Below are positions 32,615 to 40,359 of a stretch of 64,000 bases of DNA, one piece after another (within the stretch, counting starts at the first letter, position 1; each line of letters begins with the position of its first letter). Below the pieces are notes generated by a model, which did not search any database, was not told where the DNA came from, and was given only the letters and a program-made list of their open reading frames with translations. The position numbers and the translations under genes were made by a program. This stretch comes from Domibacillus indicus (GTDB lineage Bacteria > Bacillota > Bacilli > Bacillales > Domibacillaceae): contig NZ_LAJB01000002.1 in NCBI RefSeq assembly GCF_000970685.1, positions 124,001 through 188,000 on the forward strand, read 5' to 3'.

Positions 32615-32943
32615 TGTCGCTCACCTCATTTCTCTTTTAAATTTTCTGGGACGTTTTGGTTTAATCTTTTCAGCAGTCCATATGCATAAAGCAGTATGAC
32701 GTTTTCGTTTTATTTATTATATGAAAATATCAAAAGCTGGATTAAGGTAGATTCACTATAAAACGAAAAAAGAAAAGCCGTATGCGGCTCTATTTCCGGC
32801 TTAAAACTGCTGCAGAAAGCAGCCCTCACAGTTCTTGCTTTCTGCTAAATCTATAAGACGGGAAACGAATTTTTTGAAATAAAAAAGAGGCCGGCGAATC
32901 CCAGCTTCCTGCGCCTGCAAAGCGATTTGGCTTACCGGCAAAT

Positions 32944-33384
32944 TTAATCGATTTTAATAAACCGTCTTTTTTCTTTTTTGAGAAATACCTTTACTAATCC
33001 ATCCTGATACGTCGCTTTTGGAGTATCTGCCACAACGGGGACTGGCAGCGGAATGATTCTTTCCATTTTTCCAAACGTTCTTCTCGTGTAGTACGGGACA
33101 CTTTCTTCCTTTTTTGCTTCGCTTGTTTCGGAATGCTCTGCTGAAATTCTCAACCGGTCGCCCCGTAACAATTCCACTTGAATCTGTTCCTTTTTAAAGC
33201 CGGGAAGCCTTGCTTCAACGACCAGTTCTGCTGCTGTTTCGTGCAGATCCACTGAAAAAGAACCCCGGTTAAGAAAATCGCCAAAATGCCTGAACGGTTC
33301 ACTGAAAAACAAATCGAATGGCCCCATAAACTGATTCAAAGGCTGGCCAGCCGTTTTTGATGGTTTCTTTTCACCAGGCTCCAT
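32944..33384 (-). CDS. Small heat-shock protein (Hsp20/alpha-crystallin family)
   Basis: A 146-residue chaperone-like protein. The alpha-crystallin domain covers about residues 42-140: FSVDLHETAAELVVEARLPGFKKEQIQVELL, then RLRISAEHSE and GKMERIIPLPVPVVADTPKATYQDGLVKVFLKK (key features: PGF, A-x-DGLVKV in place of A-x-xxGVL). Spore-coat Hsp20 relatives (CotM, CotP) look similar, and its location between two proline-rich, spore-like genes supports a coat role; a cytoplasmic holdase is equally possible. ATG 33384 has AAGGAGGAAG upstream. Stretch 32615-32943 holds only weak hairpins. Confidence 0.85.
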   Translation of the reverse strand: MEPGEKKPSKTAGQPLNQFMGPFDLFFSEPFRHFGDFLNRGSFSVDLHETAAELVVEARLPGFKKEQIQVELLRGDRLRISAEHSETSEAKKEESVPYYTRRTFGKMERIIPLPVPVVADTPKATYQDGLVKVFLKKEKRRFIKID

Positions 33385-33866
33385 TGTTCTCTTCCTCCTT
33401 GTTTTGATTACGTAACTAAAATATGCGGACAGAATAAAAGCGTGACAGATAGGAAGTCCTTCTCACATAATCGATAGCTTTATAGTCTATGTTTCAATCC
33501 GCACCCGGTAACGGAGCGGGCCAAGTACACTTTTTTTGAAAAAACATATATTACAAATGAATAATGACGCTCGCTCTCCCCCTTGTTTCCACCTGCCCGC
33601 TAATTATATACTTTTAAGGCAGCCAAACTGCTTCAAGCGTTTAACAGAACAGGGTCCAAATCTCTATTTAAGGCGTTTTCCTGAGTGCTTAAAAACTGAC
33701 CGGAACACGTTGTTTTCCTTGTATTGCTTCCTCTTATACTGTGTATACCTTGCTTTATATGAAGCTTTTTCAAAGAATGTTATTGAATTTATGAGTAATG
33801 CGGGTTAATAATTGTTTATCTAAAGCCTGAAGAGACCAACGACTTTGTCGGCAGTCTCTTTTTGGT
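33385..33866. other. Intergenic stretch without a supported gene
   Basis: About 480 AT-rich bases. It contains a plus-strand hairpin with T tract (AGAGAC at 33831 pairing with GTCTCT at 33853) that resembles a terminator. An open frame at 33536-33808 lacks a ribosome site and has unusual composition. I see no RNA motif here. Confidence 0.4.
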
Positions 33867-34328
33867 TTATTTTTTCATGAAAACGGAGCCTATTTGTTTC
33901 AGGGTATGAATTCCTCTTGATAATTCTTCTGCGTGCGCAAGCATCTGGCTTATATTTCCCCATGTGCCGGCAGCCTCTTGAGTCGGCAGCGGGTTTGCGG
34001 CTCCCCCCTGCGGAGGCACCGCAGCTTTTTCTTGAGACGGCAGCTGGCCTGTGTTTTCCCCTGCAGCGGGTGCCTGCGGAGGAATGGCAGCTCCTTGAGG
34101 AGGCTGTTGGGCCATATTTTGTAAAAATCTAGCCAGTACCCCCGGTTTCTGCGGAGGCTGCTGAGCCGGACCCCACGAAACAGGTCCCCGGTTCTGATAG
34201 ACGGGACGGGAATTTTGATAAGGCGGTCCCGGGTTCGGTGGAAACGGTCCAAAAAACGGATCAAACGGTTTCGGGCCCGGATAGGGACGAAATGGCTCCC
34301 GCCCGCGATTCGGAGGATAAAACGGCAT
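33867..34328 (-). CDS. Proline/glutamine-rich protein B (paralog of the gene at 32309)
   Basis: About 153 residues from ATG 34328, chosen for AAGGAAGGG just upstream; earlier in-frame starts lack a site. The N terminus repeats the MPFYPP opening of its paralog, followed by Pro-, Gln- and Ala-rich low complexity with loosely repeated QPPQ/IPPQAP units. The C terminus, TWGNISQMLAHAEELSRGIHTLKQIG, matches that of protein A. No signal peptide or membrane segment. Both genes probably arose by duplication around hsp20. A spore-coat or coat-assembly role is inferred from composition only. Confidence 0.6.
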   Translation of the reverse strand: MPFYPPNRGREPFRPYPGPKPFDPFFGPFPPNPGPPYQNSRPVYQNRGPVSWGPAQQPPQKPGVLARFLQNMAQQPPQGAAIPPQAPAAGENTGQLPSQEKAAVPPQGGAANPLPTQEAAGTWGNISQMLAHAEELSRGIHTLKQIGSVFMKK

Positions 34329-34481
34329 GTTTTTCCCTTCCTTCTTTCTCATTTTCTTCTCGCAAAGAGAGAGCATAAAAATATTCAGACTCTTACGCTC
34401 CTGCTTTTTACTATCATATGAAAAAAAGAATCGCGTGACTGTGGCAAAATCACAATAATTAGGAAAATCATGAAGCAGCAC

Positions 34482-34541
34482 AAAAAAAGCGCCATTTCTA
34501 AGCGGCCGGGAATTCCCGGAAAAAATCGCTGAAATGGCACT
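34482..34541 (-). terminator. Terminator of the YjcZ-family gene
   Basis: GTGCCATTTC (34540-34531) pairs with GAAATGGCGC (34498-34489) around an inner CCGGGAATTCCCGG hairpin, followed on the minus strand by TTTTTTT. Confidence 0.85.
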
Positions 34542-34554
34542 AAAATTGATTCAA

Positions 34555-34677
34555 TTAGTAGCCACCGCCGTAACCGCCGCCAAGATATGCAGCACCAACG
34601 ATGATTAATAGAATGAACAGCACAACAATCAGCGCAAATCCGCTGCCGTAGCCAGAACCTCCACCATATTGACTCAT
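34555..34677 (-). CDS. YjcZ-family sporulation peptide
   Basis: A 40-residue peptide: Gly/Tyr/Ser-rich N terminus ([13 protein letters not shown]), one hydrophobic helix ([20 protein letters not shown]), Gly/Tyr tail (GGYGGGY). This layout is that of the widespread YjcZ family of small sporulation membrane proteins. ATG 34677 is preceded by GGGGGTGAAAC. It would sit in a spore membrane; molecular role unknown. Monocistronic with a strong terminator. Confidence 0.85.
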   Translation of the reverse strand: MSQYGGGSGYGSGFALIVVLFILLIIVGAAYLGGGYGGGY

Positions 34678-35064
34678 ATGTTTCACCCCCTTCCAAAAAG
34701 GCAGTAAAGCACTTATATAGATCAATGCCAGTCCATTTTTGTTTATTGATCTATATGCTATAAGATATGAATAGCTATCCATATTGGTTTAAGCGTTTGC
34801 CACGGCTGAGTGTCTTTTTTAAAAAGAATTCTCTTTAATCAAAAAACGAAAGATAAATAACGAAAAGAGTTCATGCAGGCCCTTCTACGGCCAATATATG
34901 AAATCGGCGGCTGAGCTGTTCCATGTGTATGGCAGCGGGCACCGTTAAGAAGCTTTCCAAAAGCGGACAGGCTTATAAAAAAACAAGCAGGATTTGTTTA
35001 AACGGCTTATACGCTTTGCGTGCCTTTTGAATAAACTATTTTGAGGGGCAAGGAGGCAGCTGTA

Positions 35065-35466
35065 GTGAAGGAAAAAAAGTTATCAAAACAAGACGGTACA
35101 GTACTGTATGTTATTCAGCGGGAAATTGACATTGTGACAGCCGCGCTGCTGCTGACGGGGCAATTTACAGTGCTTGGAATCTTTATTGCCCCAGGAAGTT
35201 TTTCTTTGTCAGCAGGCGGGCCTATTACCGGTGTTGCCCGGCTCGAAGGCAAATATAAAGACAAAGCAATAAACGCGGCGATCGATGCGATTGATATTCT
35301 TACTGCCCTATTGCTGCTCATGGATAAAATCAATGTCAATGGCCTTGGTATTGCTCCGGAAGGATTTTCCCTGAGTGTTGGCGGACCGCCTTTCGGCGGT
35401 GATAAAATCCAGCCAACCCGGCTTCATACAAGCCGGATTTTCAATGAGCTCGATACAATATTTTAA
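35065..35466 (+). CDS. Unknown protein with an internal 37-residue duplication
   Basis: About 133 residues. GTG 35065 is favoured since AAGGAGG lies 8 bases before it. Two stretches align without gaps over 37 positions with 21 identities: one begins EIDIVTAALLL and ends FSLSAGGPITG; the other begins AIDILTALLLL and ends FSLSVGGPPFG. Each has a hydrophobic run, then IAP and FSLSxGGP. The hydrophobic runs are short for membrane helices, so a two-lobed beta or amyloid-like fold is possible. No known family is recognised. A 43-residue membrane peptide follows 35 bases later, probably in the same operon. Confidence 0.65.
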   Translation: MKEKKLSKQDGTVLYVIQREIDIVTAALLLTGQFTVLGIFIAPGSFSLSAGGPITGVARLEGKYKDKAINAAIDAIDILTALLLLMDKINVNGLGIAPEGFSLSVGGPPFGGDKIQPTRLHTSRIFNELDTIF

Positions 35467-35501
35467 CCGCCGGCCCGGTGAAATGAAAAGAGGTGATAAG
35501 C

Positions 35502-35633
35502 ATGGCATTGACAGATCTTCCGGCGATTCGGCCATCGACAAACACTATATTTCTGGTGGCGCTTCCGATCGTTCTGTTTATCTTCTTTTTTACACAATTT
35601 AAAACAGAGGGCGAAGAAAGCACAATTATTTAA
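35502..35633 (+). CDS. Small single-pass membrane peptide
   Basis: A 43-residue product from ATG 35502, behind AAAAGAGGTGATAAG. A hydrophilic N terminus (MALTDLPAIRPSTNT) precedes one membrane helix (IFLVALPIVLFIFFFTQF) and an acidic tail (KTEGEESTII). It follows the duplicated-domain gene by 35 bases and is followed by a terminator. It may anchor or partner that protein. No family recognised. Confidence 0.6.
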   Translation: MALTDLPAIRPSTNTIFLVALPIVLFIFFFTQFKTEGEESTII

Positions 35634-35659
35634 AGACTGCCGGTTTTCCCATAAAAGCA

Positions 35660-35708
35660 AAAAAACAGCCCCCTGCTGGTAAACTGACAGTCAGAGGAGC
35701 TGTTTTGT
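35660..35708. terminator. Terminator between the small membrane gene and sstT
   Basis: AAAACAGC (35662-35669) pairs with GCTGTTTT (35699-35706) with further partial pairing inside; T runs follow on both strands. Confidence 0.65.
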
Positions 35709-35729
35709 TCCGGACAAACCGGGCTTTCT

Positions 35730-36968
35730 TTATCCTGCCCGATGAATATCTATTTTCTTTCCTTCCTTGCGCCATTCTTTAAATTCGGCCGAAGCGGTGA
35801 ACAGGGCATCTGTGGAAGAGTTCAAGGCGGTTTCAAATGAGTCCTGAAGCACGCCAATGATAAAGCCGACTCCTACGACCTGCATCGCCACCTCATTCGA
35901 AATGCCAAAAAGACTGCAGGCAAGCGGAATAAGGAGCAGCGAGCCTCCTGCGACACCCGAAGCGCCGCAGGCAGATACGGCTGACAGCACGCTCAGGATA
36001 ATCGCTGTCGGAATGTCCACCTCGATGCCGAGTGTGTGGACCGCCGCAAGAGTTAAAACAGAAATCGTCACAGCGGCGCCCGCCATATTGATTGTGGCGC
36101 CAAGCGGAATCGATACGGAATAGTTGTCTTTATCGAGTCCCAGGTCTTCACACAGCTTCATATTCACCGGAATATTGGCAGCTGAGCTGCGTGTAAAAAA
36201 TGCAGTAATGCCGCTTTCCCTTAAGCATTTAAATACAAGCGGATACGGGTTCTGGCGGATCATGGCATACACCATAATTGGATTTACCACAAGCGCGACA
36301 AACGCCATGCAGCCAAGCAGCACCGCCAGCAGCTTTCCGTAGTCGAGCAGCGAGCCAAGCCCGTTTGCTGTAATCGATTCAAAGACGAGGCCAAGAATAC
36401 CAAACGGAGCAAGCTTAATCACCCAGCCCACAATTTTCGATACGGCGTCGGAAACATTCGATACAAGTGTTTTCGTTGTGTCGGCGGCGTTTCTAAGCGC
36501 CAGCCCGACAAGGATCGCCCACGCCAGAATCCCAATATAGTTTGCATTAACAATGGCATTGACCGGATTGTCCACCACATTCAGCAGCAATGTTTTTAAA
36601 ACCTCTGTTACACCGCCGGGCGGCGTTAAATCATCAGCACCCTCCGCAAGTGTCAGGCTGACAGGAAAAAGAAAGCTGGCGATAACAGCGGTCAATCCCG
36701 CCAAAAATGTTCCCGACAGATACAGGCCAATGATCGCTTTCATATTGGTTTTTTGGCCGCTTTTGTGCTGCGCAATGGCCGACATAACCAGGAAAAGGAC
36801 CAGAACCGGTGCGATGGCTTTTAACGCACCGACAAATAATGTGCCTAAAATGGCCGCTGGTTTTGCTGCGTCTGGAATGGTGACAGCCAGAATGATCCCG
36901 ACGATCAAGCCGATGATGATCTGTTTAACCAGGCTCACCTGATTCCACCTGTGCAGAATACTTCTCAT
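35730..36968 (-). CDS. sstT: Sodium/serine-threonine symporter
   Basis: A 412-residue dicarboxylate/amino-acid:cation symporter of the SstT group. ATG 36968 follows GGAGGAAC. Eight membrane helices and two re-entrant loops are expected. Visible markers are [19 protein letters not shown] (the serine-rich hairpin), [20 protein letters not shown] (the NMxG ion-binding motif) and [20 protein letters not shown]. SstT imports serine and threonine with Na+. The gene is monocistronic with a long leader of about 245 bases from its predicted promoter. Confidence 0.92.
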   Translation of the reverse strand: MRSILHRWNQVSLVKQIIIGLIVGIILAVTIPDAAKPAAILGTLFVGALKAIAPVLVLFLVMSAIAQHKSGQKTNMKAIIGLYLSGTFLAGLTAVIASFLFPVSLTLAEGADDLTPPGGVTEVLKTLLLNVVDNPVNAIVNANYIGILAWAILVGLALRNAADTTKTLVSNVSDAVSKIVGWVIKLAPFGILGLVFESITANGLGSLLDYGKLLAVLLGCMAFVALVVNPIMVYAMIRQNPYPLVFKCLRESGITAFFTRSSAANIPVNMKLCEDLGLDKDNYSVSIPLGATINMAGAAVTISVLTLAAVHTLGIEVDIPTAIILSVLSAVSACGASGVAGGSLLLIPLACSLFGISNEVAMQVVGVGFIIGVLQDSFETALNSSTDALFTASAEFKEWRKEGKKIDIHRAG

Positions 36969-37462
36969 ACATGTTCCTCCGTTACTAAAAATAAATTTAT
37001 ACGTTCCTATTGGGTTATTTATGTCCATAACCCTGTGATAAAATGGGTTCAATGGCAAACCGGTGCGGCTTTTGTAAAAACAAATACGCTGCCCTTCCAC
37101 GCTTCTTTAGCGTTGTCCAAAGACCGGCCGTTCGAAACCATTATAAACGAAATAAATTCCGGGATGATTCATCCCCAGCATATTCCACCCGAAAAAGACA
37201 ACTGTCTTTCTCATACATAGTATTATAATCGTTTTTCGCTATATTACAATATTGTTTATATTATTTAAAAATGTTGTAATTATCCGAATATTTCCGTAAA
37301 ACAAAACTGAACCATTATGCTGCGAAAATTCTTTCTAAGACGATTGCTTTCTAACAGACTAAACGGCTGCCGGGACAAAAAATGACAGGCTGCTTCCCTT
37401 TTCTTCTTCAACAAAAAAAGATCACCTTAAGCAAGATGACCTTTGCTGCTTTTTCTTTGTCA
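36969..37462. other. sstT leader and intergenic region
   Basis: Minus strand: TTGTAA (37249-37244), 16 bases, TATAAT (37227-37222) is a plausible sstT promoter, leaving a leader of about 245 bases. In it GGGTTAT / ATAACCC (about 37035-37011) can pair. A hairpin near 37416-37447 with T tract on the minus strand follows the DUF3784 gene. No convincing gene is seen. Confidence 0.45.
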
Positions 37463-37780
37463 TTAACCTGTTTTTTTAAATCGGTTTCCCGTGTTCACAT
37501 ACACCAGCGCAAACATAACAACCGTTAAAAAGAAAACTAGGCCAATTAAAAACAAAATGGGCTTTTCTACTATTTCACCAAGTGCCAATAATAGGAGGCT
37601 AAAACTAATGCCATACATGATTTTCCCTATAAATTTGCACAGCGCTGCTTCATTGTATTGAGCCTTTTCACTGTCAGGCAGTGTATTATAACCTGAAAGC
37701 AGGAAGGCTCCTTTCCCTTTTGAAAGGACAGCTGCAAAAATGAGAAAAGGAATGATCAAAATAAGAAGAGCCGCTTCCAT
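37463..37780 (-). CDS. DUF3784-like small membrane protein
   Basis: A 105-residue protein with three membrane segments (ALLILIIPFLIFAAVLS; MYGISFSLLLLALGEI; PILFLIGLVFFLTVVMFALVYV). Between the first two is the family-like soluble loop GKGAFLLSGYNTLPDSEKAQY, which resembles DUF3784 proteins of Firmicutes (GYNT...E). ATG 37780 has AAAAGGGG upstream. Function unknown. It lies 46 bases downstream of the lipoprotein gene and may share its transcript. Confidence 0.7.
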   Translation of the reverse strand: MEAALLILIIPFLIFAAVLSKGKGAFLLSGYNTLPDSEKAQYNEAALCKFIGKIMYGISFSLLLLALGEIVEKPILFLIGLVFFLTVVMFALVYVNTGNRFKKTG

Positions 37781-37826
37781 ACCCGTTGCCCCCTTTTCTA
37801 TTTAATAGCTTTCTGCCGCTGACAGC

Positions 37827-38189
37827 TTATTCCGCCGTCACCTCTACTTTATCCGCCCCCACTTTTGGCGGCAACGCTTCCTGGGCCGGGCCCCTGTAGG
37901 TGGCGGTTACCGTTTGTCCAGTTTTAAGCTTTTGGAAAGTATCTTCATCAATATAAAAGAACATTCCATTGCTGTTCCCATTTTCCCCTGTTCTGGAAGC
38001 AATCTCAAGAATTTTTTCTATCGGTCCTTCCTGAAGGACTTTATCACTGATTTCCTGAACAACGAGAACCCGTCGGCCATGTATATCTTCTTCTAAGAGA
38101 GCTGCTTTCCCGGTGAATTCCTTTTTTTCCGCGCACCCCGCAAGCAGCCATAAAAAAAGGGACAGAGAAAGAATAAGCCGCCTCTTCAC
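37827..38189 (-). CDS. DUF3221-like lipoprotein
   Basis: A 120-residue lipoprotein from GTG 38189, which overlaps the stop of the upstream gene (GTGA). The signal peptide ends at WLLAGC. The mature part is a small beta-barrel-like domain (GKAALLEEDIHGRRVLVVQ, KTGQTVTATYRGP), matching DUF3221/YobA-type proteins by pattern. The function of these surface lipoproteins is not known. It follows a membrane-anchored protein in the same operon. Confidence 0.7.
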   Translation of the reverse strand: MKRRLILSLSLFLWLLAGCAEKKEFTGKAALLEEDIHGRRVLVVQEISDKVLQEGPIEKILEIASRTGENGNSNGMFFYIDEDTFQKLKTGQTVTATYRGPAQEALPPKVGADKVEVTAE

Positions 38190-38767
38190 TTTTCCACCGC
38201 CCTGCTTTTGTCTACGTCCACTATCTTTTTGTTTGAATCCAGGAAAAAGAAATGGTCCTGAATGCTTTCAGTGTCCAGCGGATGTGGAGTCCACCATAAT
38301 TTTATGTCCTGCAGGGCAGCCTCTCCTTTTCGGTAATCCTGAAGAGTAAACACGCGAACAGCGTCTTCCCTGTTATCCAGATTGGATTTTAAGCCGCTTA
38401 TCGTGTAGACGGCGTCCCTGCTTTGAACTAACCCAATGCGGATCGAGTCTCCGATGGGTGATACTGTGTAGGGGAGATCGCCGGGCTGCTGGATGTCATA
38501 AATCGTCAGGCCCGTTGGCAGGATGTCAAACTTCTCATACACGTCCAGCGGGCGGACTGCCCTGCTGTAGGCAATGGACACCCGCCCGTCTTTATCAATC
38601 TGCAGCGCCTTGCGGCTATCGTTCAGCGGAAGAATAACGTCTCCCTCCTCCCTTGCTTTTAACTCGTTAAGAGCTCCCTCCAGAGTCGGATAACGCCTGG
38701 GGAGATAAAAAAGGGAGGCTCCTGCAATCAGTATAACCAAAACAGCAAGCAGCCACTTTTTCTTCAC
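38186..38767 (-). CDS. Membrane-anchored hypothetical protein
   Basis: A 193-residue product from GTG 38767 (AGAGGGGAT upstream). An N-terminal anchor (KKKWLLAVLVILIAGASLFYL) precedes an extracytoplasmic domain of about 170 residues rich in beta strands, with paired repeats of polar turns (DKDGRVSIAYSRAV, DSIRIGLVQSRDAVYTISG). I do not recognise a family. It overlaps the next lipoprotein gene and follows the 164-residue hypothetical by 25 bases, so 40236-37463 may be one or two operons. Confidence 0.6.
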   Translation of the reverse strand: MKKKWLLAVLVILIAGASLFYLPRRYPTLEGALNELKAREEGDVILPLNDSRKALQIDKDGRVSIAYSRAVRPLDVYEKFDILPTGLTIYDIQQPGDLPYTVSPIGDSIRIGLVQSRDAVYTISGLKSNLDNREDAVRVFTLQDYRKGEAALQDIKLWWTPHPLDTESIQDHFFFLDSNKKIVDVDKSRAVEK

Positions 38768-38792
38768 GGAATCCCCTCTTTCTTTCAAATTA

Positions 38793-39287
38793 TCAGGAAT
38801 ACCACTTGTCTCCGTCTGAAATCCATTTCCCTTTATGAAGATCAAAGCACGGGTCGCAGTCGTGGAAGCTGAAGTAAGCCGGCAGGCGGGTGCGGCTTCC
38901 GCCTGCTTCGTTCCAGCAGGAAGCAAACCAGGCGGTAACCTCTTCCGTTTCGATTTTCGATAAAGCTTCGCTGTTTTGTTCCGAAAAGGCCTCGAATTCA
39001 TCCCGGTCTTCATCAGGTACACAGTAATACTCGGCGTCTTCAAGGACTTCACAGCTGCCGGCAAACAGGCCGCTTCCTTCTTCCGGAAACACTTCGTTGC
39101 CACTCCGCTCCATGGAAAACATCGTAATGGACAGTTCATACGGCTGCACAAAAGCAGTGAAATCCACTAACTCGACTTTTTCATCGAATGGAAACTGCAG
39201 TGTTTTTTTAATTTCGTCTATCAGACATTCTGAATGCTTCTTTAAATGATCCCTTACCGCTTCTGTATAAGCTTCTATTGTAATCAA
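38793..39287 (-). CDS. Acidic hypothetical protein (possible immunity-type)
   Basis: A 164-residue acidic, soluble protein beginning with TTG 39287 (AAGAAGG 10 bases upstream). It has many aromatic and acidic residues (FSMERSGNEVFPEEGSG, VTAWFASCWNEAGG, YFSFHDCDPCFDLHKGKW) and no signal or membrane segment. No family recognised. Its position directly after a SUKH protein and another small acidic protein, with similar composition, suggests a cluster of immunity-like proteins. Confidence 0.55.
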   Translation of the reverse strand: MITIEAYTEAVRDHLKKHSECLIDEIKKTLQFPFDEKVELVDFTAFVQPYELSITMFSMERSGNEVFPEEGSGLFAGSCEVLEDAEYYCVPDEDRDEFEAFSEQNSEALSKIETEEVTAWFASCWNEAGGSRTRLPAYFSFHDCDPCFDLHKGKWISDGDKWYS

Positions 39288-39307
39288 TTCTTTTATGCCT
39301 TCTTTCT

Positions 39308-39700
39308 TTACAGTTTTTTCGCAAAAACATTTCTCGCAAATTCGGCGAATGTTTTTTCTTCTCTCGGAAAAATGGTCAGGTCTTCATGCCATACCTCTAC
39401 AAGAGGCCATTCCCCTTCGGCCAGAAACCCGACCGCGTCGCCGGAAAAGTTGTCGCCCAAAAGCAGCACCCCGTCCAGCTCCGGATTTTCTTCGGTATCA
39501 AACAGCTCTTCCGCTTCCAGCAGCCCGCCGTAAAACATAAAGCAGCCATCACCGACACTTCCATAGCCGACTTCCTCCAGAAAATCCAGGTAGTCCTGCG
39601 GCATGCCGGGCCTCTTGCCCGGGGGCTTTTTCAGACGGGAAAACCGGTACCCGTCCGGGTCATACTGGATTTTCTCCAGAAGATCCCTGTACACAGCCAT
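39308..39700 (-). CDS. SMI1/KNR4 (SUKH) family protein
   Basis: A 130-residue protein from ATG 39700 (AAAGGAG 8 bases upstream; the ATG at 39718 has no site). The SUKH signature is readable: GMPQDYLDFLEEVGYGSVGDGCFMFYGG, then LLLGDNFSGDAVGF and WHEDLTIFPRE (given by key residues MP-Y-FL, G-G and G-N-GD). SUKH proteins are often immunity proteins against polymorphic or contact-dependent toxins, or general protein-interaction domains. No toxin gene is adjacent in the window. The stop of the 173-residue gene upstream overlaps its leader. Confidence 0.75.
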   Translation of the reverse strand: MAVYRDLLEKIQYDPDGYRFSRLKKPPGKRPGMPQDYLDFLEEVGYGSVGDGCFMFYGGLLEAEELFDTEENPELDGVLLLGDNFSGDAVGFLAEGEWPLVEVWHEDLTIFPREEKTFAEFARNVFAKKL

Positions 39701-39714
39701 CCCATTCACTCCTT

Positions 39715-40236
39715 TCATTTATATATACACCAGAAAACGCCGTCCGGGTTTTGGCGGAAAGCTGGAACTTTAACCAAATTCACAAGCAGGTCTGTTTCAT
39801 CCGTTCCCCTGTATTCATCCCGGTCGGCATCATAAAACTGGGTGATCTCCACCCGGTACACGCCGTTTTCGAGCTTGATTTCGTTCTGTGCGCCATTTTC
39901 GTCCGGCACGTTTTCATCTTCAAACTGCGCCGCCATCGTCAGGCAGCCGTAATCGACAAGGTATAAGCGCTCGTTTGTCACTCGTATGTAACCTTCCGCT
40001 TTTTTAACAAAGTCGGGAATAAACAGCTCCATGCCCAGCCTCACTTCAATCCTCCAGGAATGCTCGATTCCTTCTTCGGTCATCTGGCCTGCAAGAATGG
40101 TGCCTTTTTTCATTTCAGCCGCAAAATGCCCGAGCAGGCCGTCAAGCTCCCAGTCTTCATCCACAAAAGATTCATAGCGCTCCGCGTTGACGAGACCGAT
40201 AAAATTCGTATCGCCATACTCCATGCAAAATTTCAT
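39715..40236 (-). CDS. Acidic hypothetical protein, 173 residues
   Basis: A soluble acidic protein from ATG 40236 with CAGGAGAATGGAG upstream. Predicted beta-rich: MKFCMEYGDTNFIGLVNAER, WRIEVRLGMELFIP, GYIRVTNERLYLVDYGCLTM, GVYRVEITQFYD. No family recognised, although composition and organisation resemble immunity or DUF-type proteins found next to SUKH genes. It ends 14 bases before the SUKH start, so both are co-transcribed. Confidence 0.55.
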   Translation of the reverse strand: MKFCMEYGDTNFIGLVNAERYESFVDEDWELDGLLGHFAAEMKKGTILAGQMTEEGIEHSWRIEVRLGMELFIPDFVKKAEGYIRVTNERLYLVDYGCLTMAAQFEDENVPDENGAQNEIKLENGVYRVEITQFYDADRDEYRGTDETDLLVNLVKVPAFRQNPDGVFWCIYK

Positions 40237-40314
40237 TCTCCATTCTCCTGTTTCTGCTTTTTTTCTTGGCCCTTCTCCAAATTATACCTTTTCCTGAAAA
40301 TGACCGAAACCAAA

Positions 40315-40350
40315 AACCCTCCTGCGCAGTGCGCGCAGGAGGGTTTTTTT
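40315..40350 (-). terminator. Terminator of the DUF5068-like lipoprotein gene
   Basis: AACCCTCCTGCGC pairs with GCGCAGGAGGGTT in a perfect 13-base stem; both strands have adjacent T or A runs. It is just after the minus-strand stop at 40360. Confidence 0.9.
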
Positions 40351-40359
40351 GGTCAATCT

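Noticed and set aside
33536-33808. Plus-strand frame of 90 codons in the gap upstream of hsp20
   Set aside because: Starts without a ribosome site, composition is Cys/Leu-rich and not protein-like; the terminator after it is the only support.
37043-37217. Minus-strand ATG at 37217 just after the sstT promoter as a leader peptide
   Set aside because: The ATG lies at the predicted transcription start and has no ribosome site.
36951-37228. Plus-strand frames in the sstT leader, one reading FETIINEINSGMIHPQHIPP
   Set aside because: Looks weakly protein-like but has no start signal and coincides with the predicted sstT leader; could be a remnant but cannot be supported.
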